Assembly: GCA_913009215.1 (NCBI GenBank)
Contig: CAJVXG010000057.1
Location: 1 to 8,557 of the forward strand
Source: an uncultured Gammaproteobacteria bacterium
Lineage (GTDB): Bacteria > Pseudomonadota > Gammaproteobacteria > Acidiferrobacterales > CAJVXG01
DNA: 8,557 bases
Reading direction: 5' to 3'
Positions 1-4,916 of the stretch are shown here, one piece after another (position 1 is the stretch's first letter; each line of letters begins with the position of its first letter). Under the pieces are notes generated by a model that saw only the letters and a list, made by a program, of their open reading frames with translations, searched no databases and was not told where the DNA came from. Position numbers and translations under genes: made by a program.

Positions 1-56
1 CATCCAGGCTACACTGCTACTGCCAGCCGGCCATGAAAAGCAAAAATCCTTACCAT

Positions 57-75
57 GGCGGTCCGACGGACCGCC
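57..75. repeat. Hairpin, 8-bp stem and 3-nt loop (copy 1)
   Basis: GGCGGTCC and GGACCGCC are perfect inverted arms around GAC. A spacer resembling CTTGATATTTTCTTT joins it to the CTTTGCGC core. Part of the dispersed hairpin-plus-core family. Confidence 0.85.
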
Positions 76-86
76 CTTGATATTTT

Positions 87-111
87 CTTTGCGCCTTTGC
101 GCCTTTGCGTC
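87..111. repeat. CTTTGCGC core repeat, three iterations (copy 1)
   Basis: CTTTGCGC occurs twice and is followed by CTTTGCGTC, giving three near-identical 8-bp units. Other copies in the window (886-902, 3714-3730, 3828-3844) have two units, so the unit number varies by slippage or recombination. Confidence 0.9.
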
Positions 112-130
112 AAATGTTCATATTCAGCAA

Positions 131-208
131 GTAGCCCGGATGCAATAAAATGTAATCCGGGAAACAGCGGTTATATCCCTGGATTCCGCTACGCTCCATC
201 CAGGCTAC
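131..208. repeat. REP-like palindromic element
   Basis: The ends GTAGCCCGGATG (131-142) and CATCCAGGCTAC (197-208) are inverted repeats matching at 11 of 12 positions. Inside, AATCCGGG (154-161) faces CCCTGGATT (177-185) as a second, imperfect inverted pair. Elements of the form tagcccggatg...catccgggctac are common dispersed extragenic palindromes in gammaproteobacteria (from general knowledge, not searched). The right end of another copy is seen at 1-12. Confidence 0.75.
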
Positions 209-252
209 ACTGCTACTGCCAGCCGGCCATGAAAAGCAAAAATCCTTACCAT

Positions 253-271
253 GGCGGTCCGACGGACCGCC
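253..271. repeat. Hairpin, 8-bp stem and 3-nt loop (copy 2), downstream of trpG
   Basis: Same GGCGGTCC-GAC-GGACCGCC hairpin as at 57-75, here 35 bases past the trpG stop in the direction of transcription. It could slow or protect the transcript end, but no clean T-run follows it on the minus strand, so I do not call it a terminator. Confidence 0.85.
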
Positions 272-282
272 CTTGATATTTT

Positions 283-307
283 CTTTGCGCCTTTGCGCCT
301 TTGCGTC
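283..307. repeat. CTTTGCGC core repeat, three iterations (copy 2), touching the trpG stop
   Basis: Same three-unit core as at 87-111. Its GTC end overlaps two bases of the trpG stop codon (TCA on the plus strand, 306-308). The adjoining bases to 315 match the repeat flank beside rpe (3845-3852) at 7 of 8 positions, so the repeat consensus appears to include the trpG stop. Confidence 0.9.
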
Positions 308-875
308 AAATGTTCATATTCAGAAAATTCTTTAACAAAGCATGGCCGTGCTCGGTCAAGAACGATTCGGGATGGAATTGCACCCCTTCGACCACGAGCT
401 CCTTATGGCGCATCCCCATGATTTCTTCGTCATCGGTCCATGCCGTAACCTCAAAACAATCCGGCAGACTGGCACGATCGACGACCAGGGAATGATAACG
501 GGTCGCTTCAAACGGATTGCCTAGTCCGGTAAAAACACCAACACCATGATGATGGATCATGGATGTTTTGCCGTGCATCAACTGTCGGGCATGAACAATC
601 TTGCCGCCAAAGGCCTGACCGATACTCTGGTGACCCAGACAAACGCCCAGTACCGGTATTTTACCGGCAAAATATTTAATCGCCGCCACTGAAATACCGG
701 CCTCATTAGGGGTGCACGGCCCCGGTGAAATCACCAGATGTTGTGGCTGCAGTTCGGCAATAGCGTCTACCGTGATCTGGTCGTTGCGAAACACGCGTAC
801 CTCCTGTCCCAGCTCGGCCAGATACTGCACCAGGTTATAGGTAAAGGAATCGTAATTATCGATCATTATTAACAT
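306..875 (-). CDS. trpG: Anthranilate synthase component II, glutamine amidotransferase subunit
   Basis: TrpG hydrolyses glutamine and passes ammonia to TrpE, which makes anthranilate from chorismate, the first committed step of tryptophan synthesis in the cytoplasm. The 189-residue protein is a full-length class I glutamine amidotransferase. It starts MLIMIDNYDSFTYNLVQYL, has the oxyanion motif SPGPCTPNEAG (50-60) and nucleophile Cys79 in GVCLGHQ. HGKTS is at 101-105, and His168 with Glu170 in VQFHPES complete the triad. In some bacteria this subunit is shared with aminodeoxychorismate synthase (PabA role); the trpE neighbour favours TrpG. The GxxExxY stop is only 31 bp upstream, and that gap is mostly repeat core (886-902). 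A weak GAG-type ribosome site lies before the ATG; Met4 is an alternative start. The last codons and stop lie in a repeat copy. trpD is expected to the left but is outside the window. Confidence 0.97.
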   Translation of the reverse strand: MLIMIDNYDSFTYNLVQYLAELGQEVRVFRNDQITVDAIAELQPQHLVISPGPCTPNEAGISVAAIKYFAGKIPVLGVCLGHQSIGQAFGGKIVHARQLMHGKTSMIHHHGVGVFTGLGNPFEATRYHSLVVDRASLPDCFEVTAWTDDEEIMGMRHKELVVEGVQFHPESFLTEHGHALLKNFLNMNI

Positions 876-885
876 ATTAATTCTC

Positions 886-902
886 GACGCAAAGGCGCAA
901 AG
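886..902. repeat. Core repeat GACGCAAAGGCGCAAAG between the GxxExxY gene and trpG
   Basis: Perfect 17-bp copy. It starts 10 nt upstream of the trpG start codon and ends 4 nt beyond the GxxExxY stop, so it fills the junction. With its flank (871-902) it matches 3699-3730 at gph in 29 of 32 positions. Confidence 0.92.
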
Positions 903-906
903 TTAA

Positions 907-1299
907 CTAAAGTTTATTCACGATCCGTTTCACACCATCACGTAACTTTGGAACATTAAAATTAATCAATAAACCCAGCTTCAGGCCGCTCATTTTCAGA
1001 TACGAAAGCAGTTGAGCCATATGAACAGGTAGTATCGTCTCAACCGCTTTCAGCTCAACAACGAGTCTATCTTCAACAATCAAATCGACCCTATATGCAT
1101 CTTCAAATTCTATGTCTTTATATTGAACCGGTAATGGAGCTTCAGTTGTGATATTGAATCCTTGTAGCTTTAGTTCATACGCTAAACATTTCTGATATAT
1201 GCCTTCCAAAAGGCCGGGGCCAATCGTTTTATGCACATCAATGGCTGCACCTATTATACTTCTTGATAACTCATTCTCATCTTTTACCTTTTCGTCCAT
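907..1299 (-). CDS. GxxExxY protein, PD-(D/E)XK nuclease-like family
   Basis: A 130-residue protein with the family signature G29-LL-E32-GI-Y35 in GPGLLEGIYQKCLAYEL, preceded by the helix IIGAAIDVHKTIGPG. The PD-(D/E)XK-like core follows: Asp72 in YRVDLIVED, then Glu82-Leu-Lys84 in VVELKAVE, and QLLSYLK at 96-102. Length and layout are normal for the family (TIGR04256 / Pfam PDDEXK_3 from memory). No biological role is established, and nuclease activity is a fold-based inference. The start is supported by a strong GGGAGGAG site (1311-1318). The gene is visibly AT-richer than trpE and trpG and splits that pair. It is bracketed by a perfect repeat core after its stop (886-902) and a degenerate inverted copy before it (1380-1389). 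This suggests acquisition by transfer together with repeats. It probably rides on trp cluster transcription. Confidence 0.9.
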   Translation of the reverse strand: MDEKVKDENELSRSIIGAAIDVHKTIGPGLLEGIYQKCLAYELKLQGFNITTEAPLPVQYKDIEFEDAYRVDLIVEDRLVVELKAVETILPVHMAQLLSYLKMSGLKLGLLINFNVPKLRDGVKRIVNKL

Positions 1300-1395
1300 G
1301 ATGACAATCTCTCCTCCCTACTCTGCGCGATGTACATGGACGTACGAGTGTCGCGGGTGCAGGGATGCGCAAGAGCGACCCTTTGCGCCAAAAAA
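1300..1395. other. Junction between trpE and the GxxExxY gene
   Basis: This 96-bp stretch holds the GGGAGGAG ribosome site of the GxxExxY gene (1311-1318). It also holds an imperfect inverted repeat spanning about 1321-1375 (outer arms CTCTGCGC and GCGCAAGAG; inner CGCGA 1326-1330 with TCGCG 1351-1355, and GTAC 1332-1335 with GTAC 1342-1345). CCTTTGCGCC at 1380-1389 is half of the dispersed core. No T-run follows the hairpin on the minus strand, so termination is not supported. Confidence 0.5.
1380..1389. repeat. Degenerate half-copy of the core repeat after trpE
   Basis: CCTTTGCGCC matches the inner half of the family core, in the orientation opposite to 886-902; the expected TTTGCGTC has become AAAAAATT next to the trpE stop (1396-1398). 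On the minus strand AATTTTTTGGCGCAAAGG resembles AATTTTTGACGCAAAGG at gph. Ten exact bases alone would be weak; position and orientation support it. Confidence 0.5.
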
Positions 1396-2874
1396 TTAGT
1401 TTAACCCAGCTGCGGCCATGGCGGCAGCGCAAAATATTGCCCGGGCCTTGTTCATGGTTTCTTTCCACTCCAGCGCCGGAACCGAATCGGCAACAATACC
1501 GGCACCGGCCTGGATATACAGGATGTTATCCTTGATCACGGCGGTACGAATGGCAATCGCGGTATCGGCATTACCGTCCCAACCAATGTAACCCACCGCC
1601 CCGGAGTAGACACCACGCTTCACCGACTCCAGCTCGTTGATAATCTCCATCGCCCGTACCTTCGGCGCCCCGGAGACCGTGCCTGCCGGAAATGTAGCTC
1701 TTAGAACATCAATAGCATCAAGTCCATCCTGTAGTTGCCCGGTCACATTGGACACAATGTGCATCACATGCGAATAACGCTCTACGGTCATGTTGTCGGT
1801 CAACTCGACACTACCGGTCCTGGCCACCCGGCCCACATCATTGCGTCCCAGGTCCACCAACATCGAATGTTCCGCCTGTTCCTTGGGGTCAGCCAACAGC
1901 TCCTGCTCCATGGCCACATCCTCCTCCTCGGTCTTACCACGCCGTCGCGTACCGGCGATGGGTCGCACAGTAACCAGGTCGTCTTCCAGCCTGACCAGAA
2001 TCTCTGGCGATGAACCGACGACATCAAAATCACCAAGATTGAGATAGTACATATAAGGGGACGGATTCAGGGTGCGCAATGCCCGGTACAGGTTGATGGG
2101 CGCCGCCTGAAACGGAATCGACAAACGTTGCGACAACACCACCTGCATGATGTCACCCTCCTGGATATATTCACGACAACGTTGCACCGCCTGTTCAAAC
2201 TTCTCCTGACTAAAACCGGACACAAAATCCGACTCGTCAATGGAGTCCGTAACACTGGACTCGGGGATGGGCACCGCCTGGCGTAAACGCCCAACCAGCT
2301 CATCAAGACGGTCATGGGCCCGCTGATAGGCATTCTCTATCCTCGGGTTGACATGAATCACCAGATACAATTTGCCACTGAGATTATCGAACACGACAAC
2401 TTCATCGGATACCATCAGCAGGATATCCGGCGCACCGATGGCATCCTCTTTTTCCAGATCGCCCAGTTTGGGTTCGATATAGCGAATGGTCTCGTAACCA
2501 AAGTAACCTACCAGCCCCCCGGTAAAACGCGGCAGACCTGCAACCGGGGCCGGCGCATAACGCTGCCTGAATTCACGGATATAGGCCAGTGGGTCATCAA
2601 CCTTCAAGGTTTCCGTGACCTCATTGTCGCGCTCAACGGTAACGTCATAGCCATAGATACGCAGGATAGTCCGACACGGCAACCCAATAATGGAGTAACG
2701 GCCCCACTTCTCACCACCCAGCACCGATTCGAAAAGATAGGAATACGGGCCATCGGCCAGTTTGATATAGGCACTCAAAGGCGTATCGAGATCCGCCAGC
2801 ACCTCGCGCATCACCGGGATACGGGTATAGCCTTCTTCGGCAAGACGATTAAATTCGGATAGATTGATTGTCAT
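1396..2874 (-). CDS. trpE: Anthranilate synthase component I
   Basis: TrpE converts chorismate to anthranilate and pyruvate using ammonia from TrpG or from solution. The 492-residue protein has normal length and every family landmark. The N-terminal regulatory part has PLSAYIKL followed by SYLFESVLGGEKWGRYS, the LLES-type tryptophan-binding region of feedback-inhibited enzymes. The chorismate-binding domain follows, with GDIMQVVLSQR, NPSPYMYYLN, GSSPEILVR, RPIAGTRRRGK, MLVDLGRNDVGR, FPAGTVSGAPKVRAMEII and AGAGIVADSVP. The two Ala-rich residues before the end and terminal Gly-Leu-Asn are unremarkable. The gene lies 115 bp after gph, a gap that holds a candidate tryptophan-rich leader peptide. 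The ribosome site before ATG 2874 is poor (GGTG). The enzyme is expected to be active and inhibited by tryptophan. Confidence 0.98.
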   Translation of the reverse strand: MTINLSEFNRLAEEGYTRIPVMREVLADLDTPLSAYIKLADGPYSYLFESVLGGEKWGRYSIIGLPCRTILRIYGYDVTVERDNEVTETLKVDDPLAYIREFRQRYAPAPVAGLPRFTGGLVGYFGYETIRYIEPKLGDLEKEDAIGAPDILLMVSDEVVVFDNLSGKLYLVIHVNPRIENAYQRAHDRLDELVGRLRQAVPIPESSVTDSIDESDFVSGFSQEKFEQAVQRCREYIQEGDIMQVVLSQRLSIPFQAAPINLYRALRTLNPSPYMYYLNLGDFDVVGSSPEILVRLEDDLVTVRPIAGTRRRGKTEEEDVAMEQELLADPKEQAEHSMLVDLGRNDVGRVARTGSVELTDNMTVERYSHVMHIVSNVTGQLQDGLDAIDVLRATFPAGTVSGAPKVRAMEIINELESVKRGVYSGAVGYIGWDGNADTAIAIRTAVIKDNILYIQAGAGIVADSVPALEWKETMNKARAIFCAAAMAAAGLN

Positions 2875-2923
2875 GATTCACCATTAAGATCACAAGTTTA
2901 AGAGAACAGCCCACAATTACAAA

Positions 2924-2948
2924 GCGATGTTTCACCATCGCCAGCGAT
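2924..2948 (-). promoter_or_regulatory. Mutually exclusive hairpins over the Trp codons of the leader
   Basis: On the minus strand GCGATG (2941-2936) can pair with the upstream ATCGC (2948-2944) or with the downstream CATCGC (2929-2924), the latter with a 6-nt loop. The shared segment overlaps the two Trp codons, so a stalled ribosome would decide which pairing forms. The stems are short and no U-run follows, so this is a weak call. Confidence 0.3.
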
Positions 2949-2988
2949 TGCTGCCTGTGCTCTCCTCGTTGTGTCTTAATAGCGTCAT
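2932..2988 (-). CDS. Candidate trp leader peptide upstream of trpE
   Basis: An 18-codon frame reads MTLLRHNEESTGSNRWRW then TGA, with two Trp codons (2941-2943 and 2935-2937) as the third-last and last sense codons. It lies in the gph-trpE gap. Its ATG begins one base after the gph stop (TGA-C-ATG, 2992-2986), so ribosomes leaving gph could reinitiate here; no clear ribosome site is visible otherwise. Known trp leader peptides (TrpL) have such clustered Trp codons and sense tryptophanyl-tRNA. The Trp codons overlap a sequence that can form alternative hairpins, but I see no intrinsic terminator before trpE, so a classical attenuator is not demonstrated. Chance is a real alternative for so short a frame. 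Confidence 0.35.
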   Translation of the reverse strand: MTLLRHNEESTGSNRWRW

Positions 2989-2989
2989 G

Positions 2990-3703
2990 TCAGGAATACA
3001 GTTGTATCGTGTCTGTCAGTTCGGTCAGTGACTGTACCACAGCATCGGGATGAAATTCATTAACATCCTGCCCCCTATTATAGCCGTAGGGTACACAAAT
3101 AACAGGCATCCCGGCCGCACGTGCCGCCTGGGTGTCATTTATGGAATCCCCCACCAACACGCCATGATCCGGAGTAATGCCAAAGTGTTTACAGGCATGC
3201 AACAAAGGCAACGGGTCCGGTTTGCGTTTCGGCAGACTGTCGCCACTCAGGACCAGCTCGAAATACGAGTCCAGCTGCAGATCGCGCAACAACGGCTTCG
3301 TGAACTGCTCGGCCTTGTTGGTGATGCAGGCCAGCGAAAATCCGGCGTTCTTCAAGGCCTGTAATCCTGCTACCACACCCGGATAGGGCCGGCTGTCTTT
3401 AGAGACCAGTCGACCATAATGCCGCTGAAATACGGCCAGGGCCTTTTCAAACAATGCCGCTTCCGGTTCGGCATCCATATCATTAGTCAGGGCCCGCTTC
3501 ACCAGCCGGCCGACGCCGTTGCCAATCCAGGTCGACACCAACTCCAGGGGATGCGTGGGCTGACCCAGCTCTTGCAACATGGCATTGACGCTGCTGGCCA
3601 AATCCGGCGCCGTATCGATCAGGGTGCCATCGAGATCGATCATCACCATCTTGACCTTTAGTGGCAGCGTGAAAGTAGAATTGTTGGTATCAGATTTAAA
3701 CAT
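2990..3703 (-). CDS. gph: Phosphoglycolate phosphatase, HAD family
   Basis: Gph dephosphorylates 2-phosphoglycolate, from DNA repair ends or from RuBisCO oxygenation, to glycolate. With the start at 3703 the protein has 237 residues, typical of the family. HAD motif I is DLDGTLIDT with nucleophile Asp23 and acid/base Asp25. A helical cap follows (about 35-105), then motif II CITNK (Thr128), motif III KRKPDP (Lys161) and motif IV VGDSIND (Asp186, Asp190). The frame stays open to an ATG at 3775, but the extra 24 residues are translated repeat (RPTLRFSSRLCAFASK) and are not protein. A later ATG at 3649 has a better ribosome site (AAAGGT), but TLPLKVKMVMIDLDG aligns with the TLPRLVMFDLDG start region of Pseudomonas Gph, favouring 3703. 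The repeat core sits 10 nt upstream of the start. trpE follows, rpe precedes. Confidence 0.93.
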   Translation of the reverse strand: MFKSDTNNSTFTLPLKVKMVMIDLDGTLIDTAPDLASSVNAMLQELGQPTHPLELVSTWIGNGVGRLVKRALTNDMDAEPEAALFEKALAVFQRHYGRLVSKDSRPYPGVVAGLQALKNAGFSLACITNKAEQFTKPLLRDLQLDSYFELVLSGDSLPKRKPDPLPLLHACKHFGITPDHGVLVGDSINDTQAARAAGMPVICVPYGYNRGQDVNEFHPDAVVQSLTELTDTIQLYS

Positions 3704-3749
3704 AATAATTTTTGACGCAAAGGCGCAAAGACGCGAAGAAAATCTTAAG

Positions 3750-3768
3750 GTCGGTCTACCAGACCGAC
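3750..3768. repeat. Hairpin, 8-bp stem and 3-nt loop (rpe-gph element, left)
   Basis: GTCGGTCT and AGACCGAC are perfect inverted arms around ACC. On the minus strand the hairpin is followed by CTTAAGATTTTCTT and then the core, the same layout as at 57-75 but with a different stem sequence. Confidence 0.85.
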
Positions 3769-3793
3769 AAAACAAGGTATTTTACATTTTTTA

Positions 3794-3810
3794 GCCGGCT
3801 GGAAGCCGGC
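3794..3810. repeat. Hairpin, 7-bp stem and 3-nt loop (rpe-gph element, right)
   Basis: GCCGGCT and AGCCGGC are perfect inverted arms around GGA. It is followed by CCCATGATTTTTCTTT and the core at 3828, again hairpin-spacer-core. AGCCGGCC...CATGA also occurs at 25-36. Confidence 0.85.
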
Positions 3811-3855
3811 CCCATGATTTTTCTTTCCTTTGCGCCTTTGCGTCAGATGTTCTTT

Positions 3856-4542
3856 TTAGGCCTTGGCCAGTTCAGCGCGCATGGCCGAACACACGGTATC
3901 GTAACCATTGGCATCGCTATCCTTGCCCGCACCAAAAATGGCGGAACCGGCAACAAAGGTATCGGCGCCCGCTTGGGCAATCTCGCGAATATTATCCACC
4001 TTGACGCCACCATCGACCTCAAGGCGAATGTCATAACCACTGTTATCAATGATCTTGCGTGCCTGGCGTAACTTGTCCAGCGTCGCCGGAATAAATTTCT
4101 GACCGCCAAAACCCGGATTGACAGACATCAACAACACCATATCCACTTTATCAAGAACGTAGTCCAGGTATTCCAATGATGTTGCCGGGTTGAAGACCAG
4201 TCCGGACTTACAACCGGACTCACGAATCAATTGCAGCGAGCGGTCGATATGCTCGGAACCTTCCGGATGGAAGGTAATATAGCTGGCCCCGGCCTTGGCA
4301 AAGTCCGGGATAATGCGATCCACCGGTTTCACCATCAGATGGACATCGATATCCGCGGTAACGCCATGCTTGCGCAGGGCCTCACAAACCAGAGGTCCAA
4401 TCGTCAGGTTCGGCACATAATGGTTGTCCATGACATCGAAATGCACGACATCGGCACCGGACTTCAGTACGTTGTCCACTTCTTCACCCAGTCGGGTAAA
4501 ATCGGCCGACAAAATTGACGGCGCTATCAGGTAATCAGCCAT
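3856..4542 (-). CDS. rpe: Ribulose-phosphate 3-epimerase
   Basis: Rpe interconverts D-ribulose 5-phosphate and D-xylulose 5-phosphate in the pentose phosphate pathway and the Calvin cycle, using a metal-dependent TIM barrel in the cytoplasm. The 228-residue protein is full length. The metal ligands are His34 and Asp36 in VVHFDVMDNHYVPN, His68 in DVHLMVKP, and catalytic Asp177 in LEVDGGV. PSILSADF (8-15), MSVNPGFGGQKF (139-150) and the phosphate-binding VAGSAIFG near the C-terminus are all present. The start has a good AAGGAAAGA ribosome site (4546-4554). It is the first gene of the rpe-gph-trpE cluster, so the promoter should lie in 4555-4916; I found no convincing -35/-10 pair for it on the minus strand. 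The stop is followed after 11 nt by the repeat element. Confidence 0.98.
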   Translation of the reverse strand: MADYLIAPSILSADFTRLGEEVDNVLKSGADVVHFDVMDNHYVPNLTIGPLVCEALRKHGVTADIDVHLMVKPVDRIIPDFAKAGASYITFHPEGSEHIDRSLQLIRESGCKSGLVFNPATSLEYLDYVLDKVDMVLLMSVNPGFGGQKFIPATLDKLRQARKIIDNSGYDIRLEVDGGVKVDNIREIAQAGADTFVAGSAIFGAGKDSDANGYDTVCSAMRAELAKA

Positions 4543-4916
4543 AGCTCTTTCCTTAATTTAATTTGCTCGGAAAACAGGAAGGCGGAACTTTACCCGATTG
4601 CCATCAAATTTTCAGCACTTTGCGAAAAACCCGGGGAAAGCCATATAAATAGTACGCCTCTGCAGGTTATTTCCGGACCTGATTCGAAAATCAACGTGAC
4701 AGACTGAAGACTGCGCTTGCCAGGTATGAGCTCAGCCTATTCAAATCCCTCGCCCATGACCAAATGTTCGAAGCGAGAAGATAATTCGCCAAATACTGCG
4801 GGTTACTCAGCACTGGGCATTTATGACATCAAGGGGGAAACAACTACACTTATGTTTTTGATATAATAGTTCTTTTTCTGATAATAAGAACTGAGCTACG
4901 GAGCTAACTTTACTTA
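4543..4916. other. Divergent intergenic region between rpe and the membrane protein gene
   Basis: This 374-bp stretch separates two divergent transcription units. It contains the rpe ribosome site at its left end and an extended -10 promoter for the plus strand near its right end (4859-4867). A 46-codon ATG frame (4726-4866) ends inside that promoter and looks like chance. No RNA gene, riboswitch or repeat-family copy is recognisable; CACTTTGCG at 4616-4624 is too short to count. Confidence 0.6.
4859..4867 (+). promoter_or_regulatory. Extended -10 promoter for the lycopene-cyclase-like gene and ccdA
   Basis: TGATATAAT is a perfect extended -10 (TGn plus TATAAT at 4862-4867). No good -35 hexamer sits 16-18 bp upstream, which is typical of extended -10 promoters. 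Transcription would start near 4874, about 43 nt before the ATG at 4917. Called from sequence only. Confidence 0.55.

Larger units (their letters stand above)
1..127. repeat. Copy 1 of an exact 127-bp direct repeat (196-bp period)
   Basis: Bases 1-127 recur without a mismatch at 197-323, an offset of 196. The unit contains, in order, the end of a REP-like palindrome (1-12), a hairpin (57-75), the CTTTGCGC-rich core (87-111), and a copy of the sequence that forms the last codons of trpG in copy 2. The left edge is the window edge, so the unit and possibly the array extend further left. No gene is supported between the window start and the trpG stop at 306; the short reading frames there are translated repeat. 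Confidence 0.97.
197..323. repeat. Copy 2 of the 127-bp direct repeat, overlapping the trpG 3' end
   Basis: Identical to 1-127. Bases 306-323 of this copy encode the last five residues and the TGA stop of trpG, so copy 1 carries a non-functional duplicate of that gene end. Identity ends at 323: the next base differs (C at 128, A at 324). A tandem duplication is the simplest explanation. Confidence 0.97.
3714..3844. mobile_element. MITE-like element between rpe and gph, 17-bp terminal inverted repeats
   Basis: The ends GACGCAAAGGCGCAAAG (3714-3730) and CTTTGCGCCTTTGCGTC (3828-3844) are perfect inverted repeats over 17 bp, bounding 131 bp. The interior holds two unrelated perfect hairpins (3750-3768 and 3794-3810) and no gene. 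The element fills the gap between rpe and gph: it starts 10 nt from the gph start codon and ends 11 nt from the rpe stop. No transposase or certain target-site duplication is visible, so it may be two convergent copies of a single-ended repeat instead of one transposable unit. Confidence 0.6.

Noticed and set aside
55..276. 73-codon plus-strand reading frame
   Set aside because: It lies wholly in the tandem repeat; its FAPLRLC peptide is the CTTTGCGCC core translated, and no ribosome site precedes it.
1..323. CRISPR-like array
   Set aside because: Only two long repeat copies with a palindromic spacer of 69 bp; no short regular repeat-spacer pattern and no cas genes.
2314..2862. 182-codon plus-strand frame opposite trpE
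   Set aside because: trpE on the other strand is unmistakable over its whole length; this frame is its shadow.
2875..2934. Classical intrinsic attenuator before trpE
   Set aside because: No GC-rich hairpin followed by a T-run on the minus strand; TTTGTAATTGTGGG is not a terminator tract.
3704..3775. 24-residue N-terminal extension of Gph from an ATG at 3775
   Set aside because: The extension is repeat sequence read through (hairpin plus core); homology to other Gph proteins begins after the ATG at 3703.
3579..4071. Plus-strand frames across the rpe-gph gap
   Set aside because: They are antisense to rpe and gph and include translated repeat; no family resemblance.
4726..4866. 46-codon plus-strand frame with an ATG preceded by AGG
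   Set aside because: Low-complexity Ser/Thr-rich product, no homologue recognised, and its stop lies inside the extended -10 promoter.
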